From positions 9,424,001 through 9,488,000 of the forward strand of contig NC_091053.1 of NCBI RefSeq assembly GCF_963966145.1: DNA of 64,000 bases, read 5' to 3'. Each line of letters starts with the position of its first letter. The first letter of the stretch is position 1. A model generated the notes under the pieces. It did not search any database. It had not been told where the DNA came from and worked only from the letters and a program-made list of their open reading frames with translations. Positions 52,813 to 63,405 of the stretch are shown in pieces. Both the position numbers and the translations under genes were made by a program. The stretch is from Tenebrio molitor (Eukaryota; Arthropoda; Insecta; Coleoptera; Tenebrionidae).

Positions 52813-53239
52813 ATACAGAAATATCAGCAGTTGAGTACCTGATGCAAAATTCAGAGAAAATTGTCGCCCTCAGATCTCCGACCCCTGATGCTGAAGTTCC
52901 ACAAAACACAGAAAATCAAAGGGCAAACAAAAAAAGTAAGTTTAATTTAGTAAGATTCATCACTGAAACTGATGCGTTTTTTTACAGAAAAATCCGAACC
53001 ACCAACAGATATGAAAGTATTAAATCTAAAAAAAGAAAGTTACAATTAGAAATAGATTATTTAGAAAAATTAAACAGAAAAACCGAATTAGAAATTTTAA
53101 AACTAGCAAAAGAATTAGGCATTAGTACTCGTAGTTAATTTATTTGTTTTCTGAACCCTCCACCCCCCGGCGGCACGGCAATTTTGCCGGAGTACATACA
53201 CTATTACGGATATTACTATCAAGTAATAGTGCAGTGCTA

Positions 53240-53350
53240 ATCAGTAGTATAACGAGTGACATGGACATTGCCGATTATATTTCGACTGAATTTTACGAGT
53301 TGCTATGATTTTGGAAATATAACGAGTGCGAAGCGAAGCGTATAATTTCT
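53240..53350. repeat. CGAG-type hairpin H9
   Basis: Small stem GAAATATA/TATAATTTC around CGAGTGCGAAGCGAAGCG (53323-53340). TAGTATAACGAGTG 80 bases upstream repeats the left arm. Located between the two convergent Harbinger 2 genes. Confidence 0.5.
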
Positions 53351-54592
53351 TGTACGCGTTGTCTACCAGCAACATCAACATTATCGTTTGGAAGCGGTTC
53401 GTCGTTTCTGCGAAAATTTGGAAATCTCGAGCATAATTACAAAGTGCAGCACAACACTTGATTATATTTGCTGCAAATTCAGGTTGTAGGTACTCGGAGA
53501 TGATTTAGACACAGAAACTTTTGTTTCAAAATTCCAAATGCTTGCTCTATTACTCTTCGAGTCTGCCTGTGTCTTCGGATGAACTGTATTTGTGCAGGAT
53601 CATTGGGATTTATGACTATTGGTGTTATAAGCCAGTTTTTCAAAGGATAAGCGCTATCACCAATAATATATCCGTTGTCAATAGGTCTCCATCTTGTTTC
53701 CATTCTTCTATACAAGCTAGAATTTCGTAAAACCCTTGCATCATGTACACTTCCTGACCAATTTGAATTTATAAAGTAAAACTTCGAATCTGGTCCACAT
53801 ACAGCCATGACGTTAATAGAGTGGTCTCCGTACCGATCAACAAAAGCTTCCTCACCTACATTAGGCCCATCTATGGGTATTAGGACCCCATCTACCGCAC
53901 CAGTTACCAATGGCAAACCTCCAATTCGGTTAAATCCTCTTAAAGTCCTCGTCGAAAAATACTCAATTTTGACTTCAATTGTAAATCATTTTACAATAGG
54001 AGAGAAAATCGTCTTATAACTACTATAAATAAATAGGGGCTGTTACTTTACCTGATGTTTGCTCTTCCTTGAGTCGGCACTGCACAACAAAGGGGCAATA
54101 AAGTTAGAGGGTATTATGGTAGCTATAAGACGGTTTGCTGTCCTATTGTAAAATGATTTACAATTTAAGTCAAAATTGACTATTTCTAGACGAGGACTTT
54201 ACTACTTCCATCATATTGTTTAGCCAACGTATGAGTTGTCGTCCAAGTACACGATTAATCGACTTCGTAACGCGCTTAATGCACCTATGCACAGTGGCTT
54301 TTGATACCCCATGCATGTCGCCAATACTATGGTATTGGCAACCAGTACCAAACCAATGCAGAGCTATTTGAATTTGTTGCTGTACACTCAAAGCATAATT
54401 TCTTTGCGTTTCGTGTTGTAATCTATGTCCAATGGCATTAGATAGTACTTCCATTTTCACAGAACTTAGGCGGAACCCTTCATTAAATTCAAAAAAAGAT
54501 TGAAAACGAAAATGTATTCTTTTTCGAAATACTCTGGGACGTCTTACAATTTCGACTTGTTCATCGTCATCACTCTCACTGTCCAATAGCAT
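53345..54592 (-). pseudogene. Harbinger 2 transposase, split by a MITE
   Basis: ATG 54592: acidic start, then RIHFRFQSFFEFNEGFRLSS, helix-turn-helix GVSKATVHRCIKRVTKSINR and MMEVV; the MITE 53943-54199 interrupts. Removing it with one TA joins VVRGFNRIGGLP in frame. GAVDGVLIPI (first Asp), SGSVHDARVLRNS, IIGDSAYPLKNWLI (second Asp) and RRVIEQAFGILKQKF (Glu) follow. After a frameshift near 53480 the usual end continues (ANIIKCCAAL) to about 53345. Otherwise complete; TTA ends not located. Confidence 0.85.
53943..54199. mobile_element. 257-bp MITE in the Harbinger 2 transposase
   Basis: Arms of about 58 bases beginning AAGTCCTCGTC, ending GACGAGGACTT, with TA on both sides. Confidence 0.9.
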
Positions 54593-54601
54593 AATAGTAT
54601 A

Positions 54602-54800
54602 TTAAAGAACGAGTTTCGTAAGGCACAATTTTGTTGTACGCGTCCAAGTTTAGAAAACGAGCCAGCGTAGCGGCGAGTTTTGTAATGGACAAGTGCGACA
54701 AACGCCTTACGAAACGAGTTCTTTATACTATTTTTTTTACTTTGCCCTATTATGGCTTAAAAATCAAAATTTTGGAATTTAGGGAGTTTTGTATTATTAC
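54602..54800. repeat. CGAG-loop hairpin H10 with tail
   Basis: ATTAAAGAACGAGTTTCGTA pairs with TACGAAACGAGTTCTTTAT. The apex at 54658-54677 is CGAGCCAGCGTAGCGGCGAG. The left flank ATAGTAT and right flank ATACTATTTTTTTTACTTTG mirror each other; the tail to about 54800 resembles those of H1 and H7. Confidence 0.7.
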
Positions 54801-55026
54801 ATGACGGGTGGTACCTACTGGTAACTTGGATCTTTATCATTTTGAATTTGAAACAAATGAAATGCGAAATTGTAAAATTGACAGTTCTCAATATTTAAGT
54901 TGTTAATTGTATAAGTTAAGAAAAAAGTATGGAATGAAAGTATTGAAGTCATCGTTATTTGTGATACATATGTTATGGAATATACAAGCGCTCAATATAA
55001 GTAATACTGCAATGTCGAGACGTATA

Positions 55027-57477
55027 TAGTCCATTTTTTAATTATAGTCGGATGGCTCAATTAAAAAGTAGAGCAACTGTTATATTGCTATCTCTTTTCA
55101 ACACATATAAAAGAAGCTATTGAATTCTTGTACGTATGGTATTAAGTCCGTCCCACTATCCATCTCGCTTTGGCATGTGCGATTGGAGCAAGACGCGAGT
55201 TGTACGTTTATTACATTATCCCGATGGCCCGATGTCAAATTTTTAGGTTAGGTTTTAACCACATTTGTGATGGTTTTGTTTAATTTTACTTGAAATTTCC
55301 AGTTCCACCATAATTATGATACCAATGAAAAGCTACGCAGCAAGTGGACAGATTCATTTGCCGAATTTGTAATAATTGCAAGAACAATATTGAAATTGTG
55401 CAGAAACTTATAAGATTGGAAGTTTTCTTTATTAAGAACTGAATATGTACAAAAATTAACGGCGAGAATTTCAGCGCAGTGTCATTTATCATTCGTCAGA
55501 CGTAGACGTATCGCTAAAGTCGGAGTCGCCAGTGTTCACACTAAAAATTAATGGTTGCACTTCTTGCTGTTCAATAACTTGTTCTTTTTCCCACCAATCT
55601 ACTATTTCTTTTTCAGCATGGTCCACGCATTTGGCCCATATTTCAGGGGTTACAGTAGACAAAGCTTCCAACCACATTGCTTTAACATGCTCATCACCGT
55701 ATCCATCTCTACCAATATGAGAATCGTAATAGTTCTTACAAATACCCCATACCATTTCGATGGGATTGAACTGACAATGATATGGAGGCAGCCTCAAAAC
55801 CTTATGACCATGTTGACTAACTATTGAATCTATTACAAATTCTTTTTGCTCTTTATTATTTTTTACAATTCCCAGAAGTTCTGCTTTTAACATTGTTTGG
55901 TCATAAGGGAGGTTATTATTTTCAAGCCATTTTTGAATATCCCCTTTTCTCCAATTGGAGGTGGGAGATCTATTTAAAACTTCAGAGTGGTAGGCGGCAT
56001 TATCCATTATGATAATGGAAGGCACTTTTAATTGTGGTAAAAGTTGCGTTTCTAACCATTTCTTGAAATTTGCAGCGTTCATTGAATCATGGTAGTCGCT
56101 ACTTTTATTGGTTGATGAAAACACGAGATCAGCTCCTGTTATGAAACCATTCCTTGATCCCGCATGCAAAATAATGTACCGCTTCCCTTCAGAACCAGTG
56201 TGCTTGACACATTTACTGCTGCCGTCATCCCAGGAACGTTTAAAACCTCCTTTCGCGAATATCCAGGTTTCGTCAAGATAAACGAACTGTTTGTATGTCC
56301 TCGTTTCCAATAAATGCACATATTCTCGCAAAAATCTTTGCCTTAGTACTACAACGTGCTTTTGTTCGCATAGCGCCTTTCTGTTACTGCTTTTTTTAAA
56401 TCTAAATCCAATTTCCTGCATTAAGCGATATAAGCGAGATCTACTGTGCTCAAACAAATGCTTCTCTTGTAATCGTTTAAGCAACCTATCGATTGTAACG
56501 TGCTCTCTATTCGCAAACATTTCATAAACAACTTTTCGTATTTCGAATTTGTGATTTTCATCAAATTGTAATTTAGACCGGCTACGTTTTGTCGAAACAT
56601 TTGGATCAGCATTTTCATTTGTAGAGTCTAGAATAATAAAGATCGCAAACGTTAATGGGTATTAATAACTGCAAACTATTGTAAAAACCCTCTGAAAAAT
56701 ATACAATAATTTCAATGTGTTATACAATAATTACAAAATTTAAAATTGATTTTAATAAGTACGATTGTCAATTGCAAATGTTGCAAAGTTCAAATCTTTT
56801 AATACAATTTACAAAACAGGTATGTCCTTACAGAAAAAAAAGGAAACTATTGCGCTCAATTTTAAATTGACACACTTATACCACTTATTCATAAAGGTCT
56901 TAAATAATGATGCAAATTACCGTTGTTTGTATCGCTTGCTTTTTTCGCCCTATAAACTGTTTGCATGCTAATATCCAACCCTTCTGCAACTCTTTCTTGA
57001 ACAGCAGCCACTGGCAGAAGCGGACCATTATTATCTCGTTCCCGTGTAAAATACATTAACAAATTTCTGATCAGCGTGTAAGGGGATAAACTAATTCGTG
57101 GCATTGCCGAAATAAAATCTAAGAAGAAAGGAAGACAATCCAAACCTGGTTGTTTAATCTTGTTTTCAATAAGTTTCAATGTATCTTACCTATTAGTTGA
57201 TAAATAGTTATCGAAAGAGTTCTGAAAAGAACTGTTTTTTGAAAAATAAAACGAAAACGGAGGAATAAATTTGCAGAAAAACCAAGAAAGCACGAAAGAA
57301 CACAAGTCAAAATCTCAAAAATTGAAATTTGTAATGACATTTATTTCAAGTTGCCAACATAAATTTTCAAATATTGGTAGCATCGTGCTCTGCTGTCAAA
57401 TGTCAAAAGCAGACGCACGTCATGTCGACTTCTTGATTCGCACGAAGCTCATCGGACTATAATTAAAAAATGGACTA
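55027..57477 (-). mobile_element. Intact Sailor-like ITm transposon
   Basis: Ends TAGTCCATTTTTTAATTATA and TATAATTAAAAAATGGACTA, flanked by TA (55025-55026, 57478-57479), inserted in Harbinger 3. About 2.45 kb with a single two-exon transposase gene and no visible damage. It is the only element here with an undamaged transposase and both ends, and it may be active or recently so. Confidence 0.93.
55489..57104 (-). CDS. Sailor-like DDE transposase (intact, two exons)
   Basis: Exon 1 is 57104-56921 (ATG; MPRISLSPYTLIRNLLMYFT, then LLPVAAVQERVAEGLDISMQ, a helix-turn-helix), a 293-base intron with GT..AG, and exon 2 is 56627-55489. Together 440 residues without a stop. Exon 2 adds a second DNA-binding region (VTIDRLLKRLQEKHLFEHSR). 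The catalytic triad is Asp180 (YLDETWIF), Asp270 (IIIMDNAAYHS) and Glu352 (CQFNPIEMVWG). The 81 residues between second Asp and Glu far exceed the 34 of Tc1 and fit the DD82E group I recall as Sailor. It cuts and pastes the element at TA sites. The tail is acidic. Confidence 0.88.
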
Positions 57478-57828
57478 TACATTCCAATAGCTTTAAACGT
57501 CTAAAACTTCCTTTTAATAAGGCGAATGATCGCTCAATTACTACCCGCGTTTTAGAAAGCTTTTTATTATAATTGAGTTGTCTATTATCTAGATGTCCAT
57601 TATTTCTGTATGGCACCATCAAATATGGTAATAACGGATAAGCTGCATCCCCAATTAAGTGGAAGTGATCAGGAAAGTTAATATTTGGGATTCTTCCACA
57701 AATATTTGATCTTCTGAAGACAGTTGCATCATGAACTGACCCTGCTTCTCCTGTGTAACAGTCTATAAATAACATGTCAGGGGAAGCAATTCCTTGTAGT
57801 ATTACACTATGAATTTTTTTTGTTTATA

Positions 57829-58072
57829 CAGGTGGTCCCGATATAACCTGCCAAAAAAATTCTGGGTCATTAGAAGGATCTAACAAATCCAGAGAACCCC
57901 TTGTATTAGGTCCAAAATAATGAGGATAAATTAACCCCTATGCACAGCCATTCGACGCTGCTATCCACAAAAATATATACCTAGTCAGCAATTAATTGTT
58001 GGTGTTTGTATGTTTGTAAGGATGGCACTATCCAAGCAACCATACCTGAATCGTTTTGTGACAAATCTGACA
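57829..58072. mobile_element. Truncated mariner end (copy of 60144)
   Basis: Starts CAGGTGGTCCCGATATAACC and matches the first 250 bases of the element at 60144-61403 (about 85-90%). No right end. Confidence 0.85.
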
Positions 58073-59126
58073 AATTGAAGAAGACAGTTTAAAACAATGG
58101 ATTTTTGAGAATTGTAAAAGGGGTTTCCCTAAAAGGACGGAAGATGTGCAATGCTCGGTGAAACAATTTTTGGATGAGTCGCCTAGAGAAAACCCGTTTA
58201 AGGGCAATTATCCTGGCATAGGATGGTATAAAGCTTTCCTTAAGAGACACGTAGATATAACAAGCAGAACCTCAGAAGGTGTTACATCTGCAAGTTCAAA
58301 AGTAACTGAAGAGAATATTAGAAATTGGTTTAATAATATTCATCAATATTTAGTTGAACAAAGTTTGGATGACATTCTCCAAGACCCAACTAGAATTTAC
58401 AATGGGGATGACGCGGGTTTTCAACTGGCGGCAGCGGAGATCCTCCCGGCGGTCAGAAATTTTCGGGTCTTGTAGCAGGTAATAAAGGGTAAGGGATTAG
58501 CGCTGGCGGTAAGAATTATCCGGTAAAAGGAATTATATTGCCTTTCCTAAAATATTAAATTAAAGATTTCTTAGTAAGACAACATACTTCTTGGGACCAA
58601 ATATTAAAACTCTCTTTTATCTGGTAGGGTGCAGGGGTAAATTTCACTCATAAATAGGCCCATTTCAAAGCAAAATGTTTAGTTTAATTTTTTCTTTAAA
58701 AGCATCAGCATGGAAGTTAAACATATTTTGAGTGAAAAAGGTAAACAGCTTTTTGTAGTGAATGGTGCTAAATTTTGTCAAGCCAGAAAGTTAAGTGATA
58801 ACCGTATACGTTGGAGATGTGTTCAAAAGTTTTGTACTGCAAAAATATACACTCAAGGTAATATCTTAAACTATTTTACAATAATATCATTCATAAATCA
58901 CGTTACTTATGATTGCAGAAAACAAAGTTGTTTGCACGGATTTAGTGCATAATCATAATACGGATGGATCTTCAATATTAAAACAACAAATCAACAACAG
59001 TGTAAAAAGAAAAGCACAAGAAGATATCTGTGAAAGACCAGCCAAACTTATTCACCAAGAAATTGCTAATGCGACTCAAGATTGTTCGGACGAAACGGTA
59101 GATATGCGTGCTCTTGAAAATATTAG

Positions 59127-59900
59127 AAATAGCTATTTACGTTACAAGACCGGTAGTAACGTTTTTATGGACGAGCTAGTGAATTACAGGTCGAGCCCGA
59201 TAGGGCGAGACTTGTAAACTAGCGAGGCCATAATGCGTCTACCGGTCGTGTGACGTACAAGATTTTTTAGTATACTGAGACAATTATTTAAAAGAAAATA
59301 AATTTAAATAAAAAAATTTGGCTTTGAAAAAGATTGCTATGCCTTGTTACTATGATAACAAACGATTCATCAAAATTCAGTCTGTCAAAGTTTTTCATGT
59401 GATTTCTTTCATTTGCGCTAACTTCCTTTAACAAAATAAATTCTCACAACCGAACCGAAGCAGAAGTCGAGTTTTCTTCCCAGACCACCTTTTGGAGAAG
59501 GTAGATAGTGCGCGATCAAACTTATTGCTCCAAAAATCATCGGGAAGATATTTCACAGAGTACAAGTTGTTCTACAATTGGAGAATACGAAATACAGTTG
59601 TTTGGATTGACAAAGGGTAATGCTTGCCTTTAGAAAACCATTTCAATGACATAAGTAATTGTACATTTAATTTTTAAATAAATAAAATCCAATAAATCTG
59701 ACAAATTATTTGACATTTGCTACCGGCCGCCGTAGAAAGTAAAACGGACTAGACCATAAACATGTGTAAATCTGACAAATTATTTGACATTTGCTACCGG
59801 CCGCGGTGGAAAGTAAAACGGACTAGACCATAAACATGTGTCTACCGGACTCGTCGTCAAGCAGGTAGACACCTACTACCAGCACAGTATACTAAAAAAA
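59127..59900. mobile_element. Hairpin-headed repeat, copy 2 (hairpin H2b)
   Basis: 59127-59428 is the copy of 11387-11693; the apex CGAGCCCGATAGGGCGAG is at 59192-59209. TTTTTTAGTATACTG (59260) recurs inverted as CAGTATACTAAAAAAA (59886), next to a second small hairpin (TGTCTACCGGACTCG to AGGTAGACA, 59838-59872). In between, a 62-base sequence with GACATTTGCTACCGGCCGC occurs twice (59698 and 59767). TATTTA at both borders may be the duplication. Confidence 0.65.
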
Positions 59901-60143
59901 TATTTATGCGGCTAGACGCTCTATTTTACCACCACTGCCGAAAAATATACGAGACGTACATGATGCTTTAAATACAATGCAAGTTGAAACCATAAAAAAT
60001 GATAATTTCTTGCTGGTTAATGATTCTGTCACAAACATAATTATATTTTCTTGTTTCACTAATTTACAATTTTTATGCTCGGTCGATGTCCTATATGTAG
60101 ATGGTACATTTCAATACTGCACGAAATTTTTCTGTCAATTATA

Positions 60144-61403
60144 CAGGGTGGTCCCGATATAACCTGCCAAAAAAATTCTGGGTCATTAGAAGGATCTAAC
60201 AAGTCCAAAAAACCCCCCTTCGTTAGGTCCAAAATAATGGGGATAAATTAACCCCTATCCACACCCATTCGACGCTGCTGAACACAAAAATACGTACCTA
60301 CTCAGGAATTAATTGTTGGTGTTTGTAAGGATGACAGTATCTAAGCAACCTGTATCGTTTATGACAAATCTCAAATCTGACAAACTAAATCAAATTAATG
60401 ACATTTATTGAAAACGCTGTACACTGCGTGCGTTAATTCACCAGCTTATTTAGGTACAAAAGCTGATTTTGTAGACTGAGATAAATGAGTAATAAATAAA
60501 GTGGTGTTCCTCAATGTGTAAATAAATGTAGAGGTAGTGTGTGCAAAATTGTGGAAGAACTGTGTAATAAGAGTATCGTCTTAATTGTGGTTGAATAGCC
60601 AAAATAATGTATTGAATAAATTTATTTACACTTTACATATTCGTACTTTCAACTCTAACTGAGAATATCTACTAACTAATGAAAGGTAAACTAGACTAGA
60701 AACATTATTTTATAATAAATGTTCTGTGTGCCTTCCGTTGGCATTTAAGCACATTTGAGTACGCTGGTACCAATTTTCATAAACAGAATTCAGCATTTCG
60801 GGGTTTTTACGAATCTGGTTCGCGGCGTCTGTTACGCGTTTCTGGAGTTGGCCTTTTGTATTTATTTCAACTTCGTATACCAAATCTTTCGTGTGGCCCC
60901 AAAAATTAAAATCCAGAGGGGTTAAATGGAGGATCGGGGACGCCATCGTATTGGAATCAGTCAGAACCAACCTCACATAAATGCAGATGTAGCTCCACAA
61001 AAGTACAACGAGACGGAAGGACTCCTTCAGGAAAACGCTCGCTGTATGGTAGCCTTGCCAGTCTTGAATTACCACGTGTTTCGCCATAGAGTAAATGCAA
61101 ATGGACGTATTTTTGTTTCGTGAATTTCATAACTTTTTGAAGGATTCGCAAATTAAAAATTAAACTTGACAAATGTCATAGGTGTTGCAGGTACCGTTGC
61201 TAAAGAAATCGCAGCCAAGTAACCAGAATTACCTTTTTAAAACCGATTAACTCATTAGCGTACAGCAAATTTTGACCAAATTTTCAATTATTTTTATCTC
61301 GAAAACGAAAAGACTTTTATTAGAAACTTTTTTTGTGTATGAGTTCTACTCACCGTCACCTATTACTGGATTTCTTCTGGCAGGTTATATCGGGACCACC
61401 CTG
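60144..61403 (-). mobile_element. Mariner-like element in MULE E
   Basis: Ends CAGGGTGGTCCCGATATAAC and GTTATATCGGGACCACCCTG, with TA on both sides. Removing it restores QLYTIHGYKNG in the MULE. Carries the C-terminal remnant of its transposase on -. Confidence 0.93.
60710..61087 (-). pseudogene. Mariner-like transposase C-terminus
   Basis: LTPLDFNFWGHTKDLVYEVE (third Asp in LDFNFWG), INTKGQLQKRVTDAANQIRK and CLNANGRHTEHLL are the final blocks of the DUF4817 mariner-like family. An upstream IYVRLVLTDSN part does not fit the family and marks a deletion. The rest of the gene is absent. Confidence 0.75.
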
Positions 61404-61902
61404 TATACAATTCATGGGTACAAAAATGGCCAATATATACCGTTAGTTTTTGCTCTTCTTCCTAATAAAAGTAGTGCTGTATATTGCCACATGTGGAAAT
61501 TCATTTTAGAAAAATGTGGGGAGTTTAACCTTACATTTGAACCAAAAGAAATTTTTGTTGATTTTGAAAAATCAATGCATATAGCAATTAGGGAAACATT
61601 TCCATTAGTAAAAATTAGTGGCTGTTTGTTTCACTTAAAGCAAGCGTGGTACCGAAAACTCCAAAATTTAGGTTTAGCTAAATTTTATATGGACAGACAG
61701 TCCGAAATAGGAAAATGGGTAAAACACATTTTTGGTTTGCCGTATTTACCTCCAGAAGATGTTGGGGACTGCTTTTTAGAATTAATGGAAGTTATTCCAG
61801 TTAGTGAAAATTTAACAAAATTTGCAGATTATCTAGTAGATAATTACATAGAAGATGATTGCAGTTTCAATCCTCATATGTTGGCTGATTTTTCAGCAAG
61901 TA

Positions 61903-62258
61903 CTATTGCGGGCAAAAAAAGTGGGACATCAACGTCATTGTCTTGACTTTTAATGTGAAATAACCCTTATCTTATTCTAACCCTACTTTGAATTGATTGA
62001 CGCTGTCATTAAGTATTGTAGGTTGTAGGGAATGATTGTAAGTAAGCACGTAGTGAAGATTTATTTAAGGCAAAGTCCCAATCAAAATCTATCTTTATCA
62101 AAAGGAGAGAGCATTTGGAAAAGGAAAATAGGAGTATAAAATAAATTTTTAAACTCTCATCTGGAATAGTGTCAAAAAAATGACAATAAAGCTTAAACTA
62201 CATCGAATTTTTCAAAACTGACAGAAATTTGATGTCCCACTTTTTTTGCCCGCAATAG
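61903..62258. mobile_element. Tc1-type MITE in MULE E
   Basis: Ends CTATTGCGGGCAAAAAAAGT and ACTTTTTTTGCCCGCAATAG with TA on both sides. The ends match those of the palindrome at 34816 and the MITE at 37065. Confidence 0.93.
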
Positions 62259-63085
62259 TACAACTCGAACAACAAATGCCTGTGAAAGTTTTCATTCACA
62301 TTTTAAAAGTAATTTTTACGGCAGTCATCCTTCTATTTATATATTTGTAAAAACATTATTAAGTTTTCAAACTTTTACCTATGCAAAAATAAAGAGCGCA
62401 CACAATAGCAGAAAAATGATTAGATCCAACATACGGAAAAAACAAGATTCTCTAGGTAATCTAATTGAACATTTTAAAAACGGTCATATAAATAGAGTTC
62501 AATTTGTAAATGCCGCATGTCATTTTAATTTACCCTTGTAAATATTGTAAATAAAATTGTTACTTCCCTCATCAGTGTATTTATTGCCAAGTCCAAGCAA
62601 AATAATTATAATCTACCACGGCTATCTATCTACCACCCGTCGAGTACCTACCGCGGTAATCCCCGATACCTCGGGAGGAACTCGTCTCTTAAAAAGGGTT
62701 ATTCAGGTAAAGAAGTGACCGCCGGGAGGAACTCGGATACGCCCTTTCAACTGTGCCCATAAAATAGAAAGGTGCTCGCTCCAAAAGGGATTCGGAATGT
62801 ATATGAAATTGATGTAGGAAAAGCGAAAACACAAATCACAGTGATGTTCACGTTTGGAGCGTCTGGAGAAGTGACGCCTCCAATGATAATCTATCCATAT
62901 AAAAGATTACCGGCCGCAGTTGCGGCGTCGGTTCCCAAAGAACCGGTTGAAATCTTTATTATGTTGCTGTACTTTTACGCTCGACCACTGGGCATGCGCA
63001 CTGCGTAGTTGTATTGCAATGCAAACTACGAAATTACCGAAATTTAGATTTCTTATTATTTTCTCGTGTTATCCTCTAGTGGTAT

Positions 63086-63405
63086 AATAGTAGTTTATTT
63101 AACGAGTTCGTGTATAAATTGGGTTTTTTTTTGGCACTCGTGGACCTTTAAAACGCGAATATAAAAAAAAACCAATTTGTATTGGAAATGTGAATAATCT
63201 GAATAAATGTGACTAAAAAAAGTTGAATTCTTGTTGTTTTTTTTTTGTTTTAAAACACATGGATTGAAAAACATGTTTAAAACTGTTTAAAACTCGTTGG
63301 TGTGTAAATTGGACCTTTTTTGGCACTCGTTTCACTCGCGTTTTAAAATGGCCCATGCGTGCCAAAAATGACCCAATTTACACACAAACTCGTCAAATAA
63401 ACTAC
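63086..63405. repeat. Foldback H11 with CGAG apex
   Basis: TAGTAGTTTATTTAACGAG at the left pairs with CTCGTCAAATAAACTACTA at the right. The inner stem CTCGTTGGTGTGTAAATTGG.. ends at apex CTCGTTTCACTCG (63326-63338), on the other strand CGAGTGAAACGAG. Confidence 0.75.

Larger units (their letters stand above)
45438..53138 (+). pseudogene. Harbinger 2 Myb/SANT-like protein, split by Gypsy 2
   Basis: RRTGTGGGK, a frameshift, then EVDHKVTEILGKDSMSVNRI and FSPDFVNIVH end at 45647. After the Gypsy element TEISAVEYLMQNSEKIVALR continues in frame from 52813. An intron (donor 52936, acceptor 52985) follows, then KRKLQLEIDYLEKLNRKTEL and a stop at 53138. TGTGGG and the terminal Lys/Glu coiled coil are typical of this Harbinger partner protein. 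Confidence 0.75.
54840..57825 (-). pseudogene. Harbinger 3 transposase, split by the Sailor-like element
   Basis: 57825-57478: HSVILQGIASPD, LFIDCYTGEAGSVHDATVFR, HLIGDAAYPLLPYLMVPYRN (Asp), KTRVVIERSFALLKGSFRRL (Glu). Downstream the frame resumes at 55026 as IRLDIAVLLILSACIFHNIC and ends near 54850. The join through one TA is exact. The first part of the gene is lost beyond 57829, where a mariner fragment sits. Confidence 0.85.
58710..62540 (+). pseudogene. FLYWCH-MULE transposase, interrupted three times
   Basis: FLYWCH finger (VKHILSEKGKQLFVVNGAKF, RWRCVQKFC), intron with donor at 58858, DLVHNHN, KRKAQEDICERPAKL; then after the first insertion RRSILPPLPKNIRDVHDALN, FSCFTNLQFLCSVDVLYVDG (catalytic Asp). 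After the mariner: YTIHGYKNGQYIPLVFALLP, EIFVDFEKSMHIAIRETFP (second Asp), GCLFHLKQAWYRKL. After the MITE: TRTTNACESFHSHFKS (catalytic Glu), GNLIEHFKNGHINRVQF. Each join restores the family order. Apart from a one-base mismatch at the first junction, few defects are visible, so the gene was probably intact before being hit. Confidence 0.9.
58427..62744 (+). mobile_element. MULE E, near-complete, with three insertions
   Basis: Ends GGCGGCAGCGGAGATCCTCC and GGAGGAACTCGGATACGCCC, with 8-base duplication TTTCAACT (58419-58426, 62745-62752). It contains a FLYWCH-type transposase from 58710 to 62540. Insertions: hairpin-bearing repeat (59133-59900), mariner (60144-61403), Tc1-type MITE (61903-62258). 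MULEs B and D share its ends. Confidence 0.93.
58073..62960 (+). pseudogene. Pogo-type transposase, split by MULE E
   Basis: Before 58426: EEDSLKQWIFENCKRGFPKR (CENP-B-like helix-turn-helix), PGIGWYKAFLKRHVDITSRT, EENIRNWFNNI, DPTRIYNGDDAGFQL (first Asp of the DDE domain). After 62744 the frame rejoins through one TTTCAACT as the FQLCP block, then KVLAPKGIRNVYEIDVGKAK, TVMFTFGASGEVTPPMIIYP and KRLPAAVAASVP. An in-frame TAA lies just after the junction. The remainder, including second and third Asp, is missing beyond 62960. Confidence 0.88.
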
